Notes: a model not told the origin generated them from the sequence alone. DNA of 64,000 nucleotides from Geomonas anaerohicana (GCF_016458305.1 NZ_JAEMHL010000001.1:744001-808000), one strand, 5' to 3'. Positions 34,352-45,524 are shown, numbered from the stretch's first letter. Made by a program: numbers and translations.

Positions 34352-35164
34352 ATGGTAAAGCCAGGGGGGCGATGGGTGCCGAAAGAAGGGTTGATGCTGC
34401 TTTTGTCCCTGTCGCTGCTCCTGGCTGGTTGTGCCGCCGGGAAAAAGTGGCAATACCTGCCGGCTACGAAAGCGGAGGAGCGGTCCATCTACGTGATAGC
34501 CCACGGCTGGCACGCGGGGATCGCGCTGCCGGTGGAAGAGCTCGGCGAGGAGTTGGGCTTCGTCAAGGAGTTCCTGCGCCCGGGGCGGTACTACGAATTC
34601 GGCTGGGGAGAGGCGGAGTTCTATCAGGCCGACAAGGTCACCCCCGCCATTTTCCTAAAGGCGGTGTTCTGGAGAAATCCCAGCGTCATGCACGTATTCT
34701 CGATGCCGGTTCCCCCGGCGGAGCAGTTCAGCGGCGCCGACCTGGTCGAACTCAAGCTGTCGCAAACGGGCTTGAAGCACCTGAAGGACAGCTTGCGTGC
34801 CAGTTTCAAGCTCGCCCCGGCGCAGCGCCCCTACCCGTTGAAGAGGGGGCAGCAGGGTGAGTACCGTTTTTTCAAGGCGGAGGGGGACTACCTCATCACC
34901 CATACCTGCAACACCTGGACGGCCAAGATGCTGGCAAGCGGCGGCGTGCCCATGGACACCGTCTTTACCCTGCGCTCGGCGGGCGTGATGCGGCAGGTAA
35001 AAGACGCGAGGAAGGAGTACCTGAGGCTGCGGCCGCAAGGAGCGGAAACGGGTAACGAGCGGCGGGCTCTTCCCAGCTCGCTCCAGCTTGCCCCTTTGGC
35101 AAAGGAAGGAGGGGACTGGCTCCGCCTGTTGCCTATCCCCTTAGTGCATGGGGAGGGCGGTTGA
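34352..35164 (+). CDS. DUF2459-family lipoprotein with repeat-derived C-terminus
   Basis: Lipobox LLAGC places the acylated Cys at about residue 27 after a signal peptide, so it is likely membrane-anchored in the envelope. The DUF2459 region contains SIYVIAHGWHAGIALPV, YYEFGWGEAEFYQ, and HTCNTWTAKMLASGGVP, which look like an uncharacterised hydrolase-type core. From about residue 245 the sequence (SSLQLAPLAKEGGDWLRLLP onward) is read from the 105-bp repeat, which also supplies the TGA stop. ATG 34352 has GGGAGG upstream; a second ATG at 34394 is possible. Confidence 0.8.
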   Translation: MVKPGGRWVPKEGLMLLLSLSLLLAGCAAGKKWQYLPATKAEERSIYVIAHGWHAGIALPVEELGEELGFVKEFLRPGRYYEFGWGEAEFYQADKVTPAIFLKAVFWRNPSVMHVFSMPVPPAEQFSGADLVELKLSQTGLKHLKDSLRASFKLAPAQRPYPLKRGQQGEYRFFKAEGDYLITHTCNTWTAKMLASGGVPMDTVFTLRSAGVMRQVKDARKEYLRLRPQGAETGNERRALPSSLQLAPLAKEGGDWLRLLPIPLVHGEGG

Positions 35165-35215
35165 GCTGAAAGGGGCGTTCCGCCAAAGGGACGGGCACCT
35201 AACGGAGCCAGTCCC
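35111..35215. repeat. Full 105-bp element overlapping the end of the DUF2459 gene
   Basis: GGGGACTGGCTCC…GTTGCCTATCCCC (35111-35140) and GGGACGGGCACC…GGAGCCAGTCCC (35188-35215). The spacer is the reverse complement of the 24508-24554 spacer with few changes, so the unit has inserted in the opposite orientation. Confidence 0.9.
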
Positions 35216-35248
35216 TTCTGCTTGTTGTCGCCCCTTCCGCCTCTTTGG

Positions 35249-36853
35249 TTATGCCACCTTGAAGCGGCTCACCAGGTCCTGCAGCTCCTGGGCCTGCACG
35301 GCTAACTGCGCCGCCGCGGTCGCGGTCTCTTCCGCCCCCTTGGCGCTTTGCTGCACCACCTCGGTGATCTGCTGGATGTTGCTGGTCACCTCTCCGGTAG
35401 TCGCGGTCTGCTCTTCGGCTGCCGTCGCGATCTGGCTCACCTGCATGGATACCTCGTTGATCCGGTTCAGGATCTCCTCCAGCGCCTGCCCCGATTTCTG
35501 CGATGAAACCGCTCCCTTTTCCACCTCGACCACCCCCTCCTCCATGGCCTTCACGGCAGCCTTGGTGTCGTTCTGGATGGCCTTGATCATCTCGCCGATC
35601 TCCCTTGTCGCCCTGGTGGTCCGCTCCGCGAGCGCCCTGACCTCGTCGGCGACGACAGCGAAGCCCCGTCCCTGGTCACCGGCCCGGGCCGCTTCGATGG
35701 CGGCGTTCAAGGCCAGCAGGTTGGTTTGGTCCGCGATGTCCTCGATGGTGCCGACGATGTTGCCGATCCGTTCGGAACTCGAACCGAGCGCCTCGATGGT
35801 CAGGGAGGTCTCCCGGACCCTGTTGGCGATGACCCCCATCCCGACGATGGTCTCCTGGACGACCTGGGCCCCGGTGCCGGCAGCGCTGGCGGAGAGCTGG
35901 GACGCTTCCGCTGCCATGGTGCAGTTGCGGGCGATATCGCTGCTGGTGGAGGCCATCTCCTCGCTGGCTGTGGCAACGGTGTTGGTCTGGCAGGCGACCT
36001 CTTCGGCACCGGTCGCAATCTGCTCGGAGGTGGCATGGAGCTGGTTGGAGGCCGAGGCGATGCCGGTGGAGATGTCGACGGTCCGGGATATCATCTGGCG
36101 CAAATTGATGACCATGTGCTGCAGGGCGGACATCAGTTGCCCGGTTTCGTCCTTGGTCTTCGCTTCCGGGCTGACACTCAGGTCGCCCGCCGCGATGGCG
36201 TTGGCAACGCTTACCGCGTCAGCCAGCGGCCTGGTTATCCCCCTGGAGATGAACACGCCCAGAGCGAGGGACACGAGAAAGCCGAGCGCGGTGAATGCCA
36301 GCATGATGTAGCCGGAACGATCGGCGTCGGTGGAGTTGCGCAGGGAGGTCTCCCTGGCTGTCTTGAGGTTGAGGTCGAGCACCTGTCTCAGCAGTTGACG
36401 GATCTCGACGCGCTTTTGTTTTTCCGAGGCCCGCAGCGCGAGCATCTCCTCGAACTTGGCTCCCTGTGCCAGCGACCTCATGTGCTCCGCGTACTTGGCG
36501 TAGCCGGCGAGTCCCTCCAGCATCCGGTTGTAATTCTTCTCGTCCTCGGCGTCGATCAGGGTGCTGCGGTATTCCTTGAGAGCGGCATCTATCTGTTTCA
36601 GGTCACGCTCGACCAGATCGAGATAGTTGGGATCGGCCTTCCTTTCCAGGGCCAGGTAGTTCAGGTTCGCGACGGACCGCTCGAACCCTTCGGTGATCCT
36701 GGCCAGCTGCCCCAGCGGCACGGTGCACTTCTCGTACAAGAAGGTGTCGGCCTTGTCCACCTTGTGGATGTCCAAGTAGCCTATGATCCCGATGATGGCA
36801 GCTATGCACGCGACCGCAAAAAAACCCACTAACAGCTTCGTTCCGACTTTCAT
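35249..36853 (-). CDS. Methyl-accepting chemotaxis protein
   Basis: 534 residues: membrane helix (about 7-28), periplasmic four-helix-bundle sensor (about 30-185), second helix (about 188-208), HAMP ([22 protein letters not shown]), then a long cytoplasmic signalling coiled coil. The conserved hairpin tip is present ([39 protein letters not shown]). It ends in VSRFKVA with no CheR-tethering pentapeptide. It would signal to CheA-CheW encoded elsewhere. The neighbouring receiver gene starts 31 bp upstream on the same strand. Confidence 0.94.
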   Translation of the reverse strand: MKVGTKLLVGFFAVACIAAIIGIIGYLDIHKVDKADTFLYEKCTVPLGQLARITEGFERSVANLNYLALERKADPNYLDLVERDLKQIDAALKEYRSTLIDAEDEKNYNRMLEGLAGYAKYAEHMRSLAQGAKFEEMLALRASEKQKRVEIRQLLRQVLDLNLKTARETSLRNSTDADRSGYIMLAFTALGFLVSLALGVFISRGITRPLADAVSVANAIAAGDLSVSPEAKTKDETGQLMSALQHMVINLRQMISRTVDISTGIASASNQLHATSEQIATGAEEVACQTNTVATASEEMASTSSDIARNCTMAAEASQLSASAAGTGAQVVQETIVGMGVIANRVRETSLTIEALGSSSERIGNIVGTIEDIADQTNLLALNAAIEAARAGDQGRGFAVVADEVRALAERTTRATREIGEMIKAIQNDTKAAVKAMEEGVVEVEKGAVSSQKSGQALEEILNRINEVSMQVSQIATAAEEQTATTGEVTSNIQQITEVVQQSAKGAEETATAAAQLAVQAQELQDLVSRFKVA

Positions 36854-36883
36854 CTTTGTCTCCTTTCGATCTTGAACGACCGG

Positions 36884-37285
36884 TTACTCCGCGTTGTGTT
36901 TCGTCGACGGGCGCCTTGGCAACCCCAACTGCTGCAGGCATGACATGAACTCCACGACGGTGAAGGGTTTGGCCAAAACACCGTCGGCACCGAGCGTTCT
37001 GGCAGCGGCCAGCAGGGGATCCTTGTTCCCCCAGGGGGATCTCCTCAGCAGGGCAAGGATCCGCGGGCACTCCTTTTTCATTTTCAGGTTCAAGATCACG
37101 TCGAGGCCGTTGGTCCCCGGCATGAGGAGTTCGGTGACCACCAGGTCGAACGAGATGATGTTGATCATCTTCAGACCGGCCAGCCCGGTGTGCGCCGCGA
37201 AAAGGATGTAGCCGGCATCGGCCAGAGGATCCTGGAGCCGTTCGATTGTCGTCACATCGTCATCTATGAAAAGAACTGAGGCCAT
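36884..37285 (-). CDS. Receiver-domain protein with Glu at the phosphorylation site
   Basis: 133 residues, a single receiver fold. The acidic pocket D8-D9-D10 (VLFIDDDV), GADG and K106 (LAKPF) are kept, but the acceptor position reads VVTELLMPG with E52 instead of Asp. Such a receiver may be locked in an active-like form or not phosphorylated at all. ATG 37285 is chosen because AGGAGG lies 8 bases upstream; an ATG at 37291 lies too close. It is 30 bp upstream of the chemoreceptor gene on the same strand, so the two may act together. Confidence 0.82.
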   Translation of the reverse strand: MASVLFIDDDVTTIERLQDPLADAGYILFAAHTGLAGLKMINIISFDLVVTELLMPGTNGLDVILNLKMKKECPRILALLRRSPWGNKDPLLAAARTLGADGVLAKPFTVVEFMSCLQQLGLPRRPSTKHNAE

Positions 37286-37331
37286 GGTCATTCCCTCCTA
37301 TCGTATCCGCCTGTTCGGGCGGGTGCCGGTG

Positions 37332-37491
37332 TCCCTTCATGGGGACACGTGCTGCGCTGGGCGCGCTTCCTGGCCGTATACATCGCAGGGGGCGTGCCAA
37401 GAACAGGTTTGTCGAGAAAACGGAGGGTTAGCGGCGGAAGGGAAGGGGGGTGTGTCCCTCGGGAGGGACACGTGCGGCGGAGAGGGGACAC
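37332..37491. repeat. GTGTCCC/GGGACACGTGC repeat pair
   Basis: GTGTCCC-TTCAT-GGGGACACGTGC (about 37335-37355) and GTGTCCCTC-GG-GAGGGACAC (about 37451-37470) followed by GTGCGGCG and a further GGGGACACAAGC. This is another palindromic family with GTGC on one side. It lies directly against the 3' end of the sigma54 activator gene. Confidence 0.75.
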
Positions 37492-37495
37492 AAGC

Positions 37496-38878
<1,383 letters not shown>

Positions 38879-38891
38879 GGTGGTTCCCCGT

Positions 38892-41828
38892 TTAACGAGC
38901 CGCGTCGAGAGCCGCCAGCAGCCGTTCTAGTTCCCGTTTGATCCCTGACACTGCTTCTGCCATGGCGCCGGGGTCGACGGCACCCGATCCCGACGCATCC
39001 TCCAGTGTGCCGGCAAGTGTTGCCAGCGACTGGCCGCCCACTGCGGCGGCAGCTCCTCTCAGCTTGTGAGCGAAGAAGCATATCTTGGCGCAATCGCCGC
39101 CACGCAGCCCGGCCTCGATCTGGTCCAGATATTCCGTAGCCCTGGCCCGGAACAGGTCGATCACCTCGACATCGTCGGTGATGTTTTCGGAAAGAGAGAC
39201 ATCCTGCACAACAGCCTCGGCCGGTGCGGGTGCGGCATCCCTTAGCACCCTGCCGATCTCCTCCCGGAGGCGGTGCAATTCCAACGGTTTCTGGACGTAG
39301 TTCATTCCCGCTTCGACGATGCCGCGGTGAGCCACGATGTCCGCGGTGTATCCTGACATGAAGATCACCTTGAGGTCAGGCCTCACCCCCTTGATTCTGT
39401 CGACCATCTCCTTCCCGTTCATCTCGGGCATGATGACGTCGGTCAGGATCAGGTCGATGGCCTGACCCGGCTGCTCGCAGATCGAGATGGCGGCTTGGGG
39501 CGATTGCGCCTGGATGACGGTGTAGCCCAGCTGCTGCAGCAGCTTCGACGCTATCCTCATCAGCATCTCTTCGTCTTCCACCAGGAGAATGGTTCCGGTG
39601 CCGGTCGATGGCAGGTCCCCTGCCTCCTCGCTTTCCGGCGTCGGTTCTGCCAGGCGCGGCAGGTGGATGTAGAAGGTGGTCCCCTGTCCGGGCTCGCTGC
39701 AGCACTGGATAAACCCTTCGTTCTGGGTGACGATGCCGTAGACGGTGGAGAGGCCGAGTCCGGTACCTTCGCCCAAAGGTTTGGTGGTGAAAAACGGCTC
39801 GAAGATGCGCTTTTGCGTCTCGCTGTCCATGCCGCACCCGGTGTCGGCGACGGTCAACAGGACGTAGTCGCCGGGGCGCGCGCCGGGATGAGAGTGGCAG
39901 TAGTCGCTGTCGATGTGGATGTTCTTGGTGGCCAGTGTCAGTGAGCCGCCGCCGCGCATGGCGTCGCGGGCATTGACCGACAGGTTCATCAGGATCTGGT
40001 CGACTTGCGACGGATCCATCCTGATGGTCCACAGATCCGCCCCGGGGAGGAACCTGAGCTGCACGTCTTCGCCGATCAGCCGGCCCAGGTTGGTCCGAGC
40101 CTGCGCCACGTGGGCATTTAAGTCGATGGCCTTCGGGAGGATGGCGTCCTTGCGCGAGAATGCCAGCAATTGCCTGGTGATGCCGCTGGAGCGCTCGGCG
40201 GCCATGGTGATGGCGTCGAGCAGCTCCCACAGCTCGCTCCCTTGCGGCACTTTGGGCATGGCGAGCTGGGCGGCTCCGAGGATGACGGAAAGCATGTTGT
40301 TGAAATCGTGGGCGACGCCTCCGGCGAGCCGACCGATCGATTCCATCTTCTGGGACTGGTACAGCTGTTCCTCCAGTTTCTTGCGCTCGGTAAGGTCCTG
40401 GATGAAGCCGACCAGGCACGGTTCCTGGGAATGGGGATCGGTGGTGGCCATGATGTAGAATATGGCGTCCAGCAGGGAGCCGTCTTTGCGGTACAGGGTT
40501 ACCTGGCGCTGCACGTAACTCCCCTGCGCGCTCCTCGCTGCGGCGACCAACTCGGCGCGGGCTTCGGGCGAGGCCCACAGTCCGGCCGCCCCTGACGGAT
40601 TGACTTCGTCCATCATGCCCTGCGGGCTGCTGTACCCGAACATTGCGGCCTGCGCCCCGTTCATCTGCAGAAAGCGGCCGTCGAGGGTGGTGCGGAACAT
40701 GCCGACGGGAGAGCCGTCGAAGAGGGAACGCAGGTGCCCCTCGCTCTCGGCCAACCCCTTTTCCGCCCGGATGCGGTCCTCGATCTCCTCTTCCAAAAGC
40801 GCGGCCTGTTCCTGGAGGTCCTCTTCCCTTTGCCGGACTGCTTCCATCGCCTCGGTTTCCTGGCGCCAGCGCCGGCGGATCTGGCGCACCGAGAACAGGG
40901 ATAGCAGGGTGAAGAAAGCCAGCAGGGCTGCCGCAAGCCCCGCCTCGTGGTACCAGGGGGCGAGGTAGTCCTGGGTGGCCTGCCCGACGAAGATGTACAG
41001 GGGATGCTTGGCGAGCTTGCGGTAGCTGATGGTCCGTCTGATCCTGTCGGTTTTCACCTCGGCGGTGTAACTGCCGTGATCGGGGGTGGCCCGCACGGAC
41101 GCGAGGACTTCCCGGGAAAGGTTCCTCTCCCCCACGGCGCTACCCACGCCTTGGCGGTCCGGGACCCGGACTATCTGCGCCAGGTCGGAGTCGCGCAGCG
41201 ACATCGCCCCGTGCGGGCCCAGGTCGAGAGAGGCAAAGGTCTCCTTGAAGTGTTCCAGGGTGATGGTGCCGGTGACGATCCCAAGGAAGGTGCCGTCGGC
41301 CGCGGAGACTTTCCTGGCGATCACCAGCACCCACTTCCCGGTGGCGTGGCTGACCAGCGGCTTCGAGATCACCATCTCCTTGCGCGGGTCGTCCCGGAGG
41401 GCGCGGAAGTATTCACGGTCGGAGGCGCTGATGATGCGGCCGGGGGCGAAGTCGGTGCCGCAGATGAGCTCGCCCCGAGCGTCCGCAACATGGATGCCGT
41501 ACAGTTCAGGTGTCTGTTTTTTCAGGCGCCCGAGGAAGGAACGCATGAGCGTCGGCTGCAGGCGACCTTCCGAGAGCTCCGCGCCGGCCTCTTCGGCAAC
41601 CGCGAAAAGCACCGTGTCGATCCTGTCGATGATGCTGGATACGTTTGCCTCCAGCGTCTGGGCGAGGTTGTAGGTGGAGAAGGCGACACCTTGGGCATAC
41701 TGCTGACGGATCTTGTAAAGGGATAGCCCGACGATGGCATAAACGAACAGGTTGAGCAGTATGGCAGTGGCCAGCAGTCGAGCAGCCAGTCGTGTTGGTG
41801 CTTGACCGCTGGTACGGGTATCTTTCAT
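38892..41828 (-). CDS. Hybrid histidine kinase: Cache-PAS-HisKA-HATPase-REC-HPt
   Basis: Domains in order: membrane helix (about 15-37), extracytoplasmic double-Cache sensor (about 40-290, with ISASDREYFRAL), second helix (about 305-325), coiled coil, PAS (about 370-490), HisKA with GGVAHDFNN (H507), HATPase (NLSVNARDAM, GEGTGLGLSTVYG), receiver (LILTDVIMPEMNG) and C-terminal HPt with phospho-His 921 in FFAHKLRGAAAA. The complete internal relay points to an external receiver, most likely the sigma54 activator 13 bp downstream. ATG 41828 has GAGGA 5 bases upstream; an ATG at 41885 is less likely. Confidence 0.92.
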   Translation of the reverse strand: MKDTRTSGQAPTRLAARLLATAILLNLFVYAIVGLSLYKIRQQYAQGVAFSTYNLAQTLEANVSSIIDRIDTVLFAVAEEAGAELSEGRLQPTLMRSFLGRLKKQTPELYGIHVADARGELICGTDFAPGRIISASDREYFRALRDDPRKEMVISKPLVSHATGKWVLVIARKVSAADGTFLGIVTGTITLEHFKETFASLDLGPHGAMSLRDSDLAQIVRVPDRQGVGSAVGERNLSREVLASVRATPDHGSYTAEVKTDRIRRTISYRKLAKHPLYIFVGQATQDYLAPWYHEAGLAAALLAFFTLLSLFSVRQIRRRWRQETEAMEAVRQREEDLQEQAALLEEEIEDRIRAEKGLAESEGHLRSLFDGSPVGMFRTTLDGRFLQMNGAQAAMFGYSSPQGMMDEVNPSGAAGLWASPEARAELVAAARSAQGSYVQRQVTLYRKDGSLLDAIFYIMATTDPHSQEPCLVGFIQDLTERKKLEEQLYQSQKMESIGRLAGGVAHDFNNMLSVILGAAQLAMPKVPQGSELWELLDAITMAAERSSGITRQLLAFSRKDAILPKAIDLNAHVAQARTNLGRLIGEDVQLRFLPGADLWTIRMDPSQVDQILMNLSVNARDAMRGGGSLTLATKNIHIDSDYCHSHPGARPGDYVLLTVADTGCGMDSETQKRIFEPFFTTKPLGEGTGLGLSTVYGIVTQNEGFIQCCSEPGQGTTFYIHLPRLAEPTPESEEAGDLPSTGTGTILLVEDEEMLMRIASKLLQQLGYTVIQAQSPQAAISICEQPGQAIDLILTDVIMPEMNGKEMVDRIKGVRPDLKVIFMSGYTADIVAHRGIVEAGMNYVQKPLELHRLREEIGRVLRDAAPAPAEAVVQDVSLSENITDDVEVIDLFRARATEYLDQIEAGLRGGDCAKICFFAHKLRGAAAAVGGQSLATLAGTLEDASGSGAVDPGAMAEAVSGIKRELERLLAALDAAR

Positions 41829-41935
41829 CACTTCCTCGTGTTTGGAAAGGTCTATGACAAGGGTATGTTTGATGGGTGATTTCAACTGAACAGCAAAACC
41901 CCTCTCGAAGGCACAGTATACCGTAATTATGCCAG

Positions 41936-41950
41936 TGTCACTCGGTGACA
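41936..41950. promoter_or_regulatory. Perfect palindrome in the divergent kinase intergenic region
   Basis: TGTCAC-TCG-GTGACA sits midway in the 317-bp gap between the divergent kinase genes starting at 41828 and 42146. Its dyad symmetry and place suit an operator. No other promoter motif was convincing in the gap. Confidence 0.35.
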
Positions 41951-42145
41951 GATTTGCCAGTTTTATTTTGTAACTGGACGGCAGCAGTAGGTGGTCCGGT
42001 ACAAAACGTTACGAAATTCCACATCCTGTTCATTCTCTCATGTCTGGTAACATATATACTGCGGCCGTTTCCGAACGGGATCTGATAGATACTCGGAAGA
42101 GAGTCGATTTTCTCGAATCTATTTTTTCTGGCAACGGAGTCCCTG

Positions 42146-44833
42146 ATGGCTAAAAGAATCGTACACTGCCTCAGCTTCTGCCTTTGCCTGTTCTTCCTTC
42201 TGTGTTTGTCAGTACCCGTCCATGCCTCCGTTGCCAAGAAAGTCCTCGTCCTGCATTCATACGATCCACAGTTCCGAGTGACGGCCGAGGAAACGGAGGG
42301 GATGCTGGCCGTGTTCAAGCAGCACTCGGACCTGGTCCAGCTGCAGTTCGAATACCTCGATGCCAAGCAGTACTCAGACCCCGTTTACCTCACCGAGGTT
42401 CTCGATGCAGTCTTCGGCCACAAGCTCGCCAGGAAGCGCTTCGACCTGGTCCTCGCCGTCGACAACGACGCCCTCAATTTCGTGGAGCGGCACCGGCGCG
42501 ACTTTTTCGCCGGCCTCCCCGTCGTTTTCTGCGGCATCAACGACTTCACCCCCGATCTGATAGCCGGCGACTCCGATGTCACCGGCGTCACCGAGCACCC
42601 CTCCTTCCAACAGACCGTCGACATCGCGCTGTCGCTGCATCCGGCTGCGCGGGAGCTGGTCTTTATCGGCAGTCCCCAAAACGAGACCGGCAAAAGCGTG
42701 CGCAAGGAACTGAAACGTCTCGAGCCGGGGTACGCGTCGCGGGTTCGCTTCACCTTCTGGGACGACATCCCCATCGAGGAGTTGACGGTCAAGTTGCGGG
42801 GGCTCCCTGCCGACCGGCCGCTGTTCATCTACAGCTTCGTCAAAGACAAAAGCGGCTTCGCCCTCCTCCCTGACGACAGCATCAAGCGGATCCGCGAAGC
42901 CAGCGCCGGGCCCATCTATTCCTTCTGGTCCTTCTTCATCGGCAAGGGGATCGTCGGCGGGGAGCTGGTGAGCAGCAGGGCCCAGGGGGAACTGGGCGCC
43001 CAACTGGCGTTGCGCGTGCTCCAGGGGGAAGCGCCGGGCTCCATACCGGTGCAGACCTACCAGGCCAACAAGCTGATCTTCGACTACCAGCAGTTGGAGC
43101 GATTCTCCATCAGCCCAAAAAAGCTCCCGCCAAAGAGCACGGTGATCAACAGGCCCCACAACGCATACTCCATCAACAAGCAGGCGTTTTGGATGATACT
43201 GGGCTTGCTGCTGCTGTTTGCGACCATCTCGGTGCTGCTGGCCAAGGCCATCATCGGGCGTCGCAGGGCGGAGTCGCGGCAGCTCGAGAGCGAGAACCTG
43301 TACAAGACCCTCGTGGAAAACGTCCCGCTGGGAATTTCGCTCATCGACAACGAAAACCGGATCAGGATGATCAACCGCTCCCAAGCCGGGTTGCTGGGGC
43401 GTCCGCCGGAATGGTACTTGGGGCGCAGCTGCTACCAGGAATTTGAGGGGCGGGAGGAGAGGTGCCCGCACTGTCCCGGCGTCATTGCCATGGAAACCGG
43501 TGCGGTCGCCGTCGCCGAGACGGAAGGGATTCGGGCCGACGGAAGCGTGGTCTCGGTGCGCATCCACGCGGTGCCGCTGACCGGCCTTGCCGGAATTCCT
43601 TCCGGCTTCATCGAGGTGGTGGAGGACATCACCGGCGTCAAACAGGCGGAGGCGGAACGGCAAAAGATGGAGCAGCAGCTCTTGCATGCCCAGAAACTGG
43701 AAAGCCTGGGAGTACTCGCCGGCGGCATCGCCCACGATTTCAACAACATCCTCACCACCATCATCGGCAACGCCGACCTCGCCCTGATGCGCATACCCTG
43801 CGAGGCGGCCGCCGTGGAAAACGTGAAAAGGATCGAGCAGGCGGCGCTCAGGGCGGCGGACCTGGCCCGGCAGATGCTGGCCTACTCCGGCAAGGGAACC
43901 TTCGTCATCGAGCCTACCGACCTGAACCGCCTGGTGGAAGAGATGGGGCACATGCTGGATGTCTCGATATCCAAGAAGGCCGTCCTGCGTTACCACCTTT
44001 GTCGGCCGTTGCCGCCGGTGGAGGTGGATGCCACCCAGATACGCCAGATCGTCATGAACCTGGTCATCAACGCCTCCGAGGCGATCGGGGATGCCACCGG
44101 GGAGATCTCGATCCGTACCGGGACCATGGAGTGCACCAGGGAGTACCTGCTCGACACCTGGCTCACCGATCCTGCGCCGGAGGGGCTCTACGTCTTCCTG
44201 GAGGTCTCCGACACGGGCTGCGGCATGGACGGCGAGACCGTCGCGCGCATCTTCGACCCGTTCTTCACGACCAAGTTCACCGGCCGCGGCCTGGGCATGG
44301 CGGCGGTACTGGGGATCGTCCGCGGCCACCAGGGTGCCATCAAGGTCTACAGCGAGCCGGGGCGGGGGAGCAACTTCAAGGTGCTGCTGCCGGCCAGCGA
44401 CCGGCAGCTCGAGCGGGCCGACGACCAAGAGCCCCGTGGGGAGCAGGGGGAGGCCTGGCGCGGCAGCGGTACGGCATTGCTGGTCGACGACGAGGAGACG
44501 GTGCGCGGCATCGGCGCCGACATGCTGCGCGAACTGGGATTCGAGGTGCTGACTGCGGCGGACGGTTGCGAGGCGGTGCAGATTTACGCTGCCAGGCAGG
44601 ATCTCGCGGTGGTCGTTCTTGACCTCACCATGCCGCAGATGGACGGGGAGCAGTGTTTCCGGGAGCTGCGCCGCATCGATCCGCAGGCACGGGTGATCAT
44701 GTCGAGCGGCTTCAGCGAGTACGAAGTAACCCGGAAGTTCACGGGTAAGGGCGTCGCCGGGTTCATTCAGAAACCGTACAAGCTGTCGGCCCTGCGGGAG
44801 GTCTTGCGGAGCTGCCTGGACAGGCCCCAATGA
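42146..44833 (+). CDS. Hybrid histidine kinase with ABC-type periplasmic binding sensor
   Basis: Signal peptide (about 1-27), then a periplasmic ABC-substrate-binding-like domain (about 30-330, KKVLVLHSYDPQF… and YSFWSFFIGKGIVGGELVSS). One membrane helix (about 350-370), PAS (about 388-505, with Cys pair CPHC), HisKA with GGIAHDFNN (H530), ATPase with NLVINASEAI and FTGRGLGMAAVLGIVRGH, and a C-terminal receiver (VVLDLTMPQMDG). 895 residues. The kinase-receiver half is nearly identical in layout to the gene at 46700. GGAG precedes ATG 42146. Confidence 0.92.
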   Translation: MAKRIVHCLSFCLCLFFLLCLSVPVHASVAKKVLVLHSYDPQFRVTAEETEGMLAVFKQHSDLVQLQFEYLDAKQYSDPVYLTEVLDAVFGHKLARKRFDLVLAVDNDALNFVERHRRDFFAGLPVVFCGINDFTPDLIAGDSDVTGVTEHPSFQQTVDIALSLHPAARELVFIGSPQNETGKSVRKELKRLEPGYASRVRFTFWDDIPIEELTVKLRGLPADRPLFIYSFVKDKSGFALLPDDSIKRIREASAGPIYSFWSFFIGKGIVGGELVSSRAQGELGAQLALRVLQGEAPGSIPVQTYQANKLIFDYQQLERFSISPKKLPPKSTVINRPHNAYSINKQAFWMILGLLLLFATISVLLAKAIIGRRRAESRQLESENLYKTLVENVPLGISLIDNENRIRMINRSQAGLLGRPPEWYLGRSCYQEFEGREERCPHCPGVIAMETGAVAVAETEGIRADGSVVSVRIHAVPLTGLAGIPSGFIEVVEDITGVKQAEAERQKMEQQLLHAQKLESLGVLAGGIAHDFNNILTTIIGNADLALMRIPCEAAAVENVKRIEQAALRAADLARQMLAYSGKGTFVIEPTDLNRLVEEMGHMLDVSISKKAVLRYHLCRPLPPVEVDATQIRQIVMNLVINASEAIGDATGEISIRTGTMECTREYLLDTWLTDPAPEGLYVFLEVSDTGCGMDGETVARIFDPFFTTKFTGRGLGMAAVLGIVRGHQGAIKVYSEPGRGSNFKVLLPASDRQLERADDQEPRGEQGEAWRGSGTALLVDDEETVRGIGADMLRELGFEVLTAADGCEAVQIYAARQDLAVVVLDLTMPQMDGEQCFRELRRIDPQARVIMSSGFSEYEVTRKFTGKGVAGFIQKPYKLSALREVLRSCLDRPQ

Positions 44834-44901
44834 GGGAGTGGCACACGGGTAGAAGAACTATCCGACGTAACGCAACGACGCGAGGTGCATTAACGCTCTA
44901 A

Positions 44902-44916
44902 GGATGGTATAAATCC
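44902..44916 (+). promoter_or_regulatory. Second copy of the GGATGGTATAAATCC motif
   Basis: Same 15-bp palindromic motif as 32427-32441, with matching flanks (AAGGATGGTATAAATCC-TGGT-GATTA). It lies 80-94 bp before the start of the nucleotidyltransferase remnant and contains a possible -10 (TATAAA). Confidence 0.45.
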
Positions 44917-44995
44917 CTGGTCGATTACAAAACACCAATGTGGCCAGGGTGGAAGGGTGCGAGCGCCAGCGGGTCCGGAAAAGGCTTCCGAAATC

Positions 44996-45524
44996 ATGAC
45001 TGCCCTGGTGCCGCCGGCACAGTGGGCGGTCTATGCCGAGTTCATCGCCGAGACCGCCAGGCGCGGCATCCCCTTCGCCGTCGGCGGCGGGCTCGCGGTA
45101 TCCGCCTATTCGGACTGTGTCCGCAACACCAAGGACATGGACATCTACATCATGGAGCGGCACTCCGCGGAGGTGATGGCGATCAGCCGGGAACTCCGCT
45201 TCACCGAGTACACCGCCGTCCCCTATGACCGCACCTGGAGCTACCGCAGTTTCCGGGACGGTTACATCCTCGATTTTCTCTGGAAGATGCTCAACGGCAA
45301 GGCATTCGTGGACGAGAGCTGGGTGACCCTGGGGTGGGAGCTGAAGGTCCGCGGAACCTCGTTCAGGCTTCTCCCCGTTGAGGAACTGATCTGGTCCAAG
45401 CTGTACATCCTCAGGAACGACCGCACCGACTGGCCCGACATCATCAGCCTGCTCTATGCCCGAGGCGCCGAGATGCAGTGGGACCGGCTGCTGGCCAGGG
45501 TGGGCGAGGACCGGCTGCTCCTAG
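44996..45524 (+). pseudogene. Nucleotidyltransferase-fold protein, C-terminus lost
   Basis: ATG 44996 opens a protein with the polymerase-beta-like signature AVGGGLAVSAYSD followed by D47-x-D49 (TKDMDIYI). The conserved downstream RLLPVEELIWSKLYILRNDRTDWPDI is typical of small minor nucleotidyltransferases. At about residue 175 (RVGEDRLLLGG) homology-like sequence stops, and the frame runs on through an unrelated gene fragment, giving a GC-biased Ala/Arg/Pro-rich tail until about 45769. The natural C-terminus seems deleted. Confidence 0.65.
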
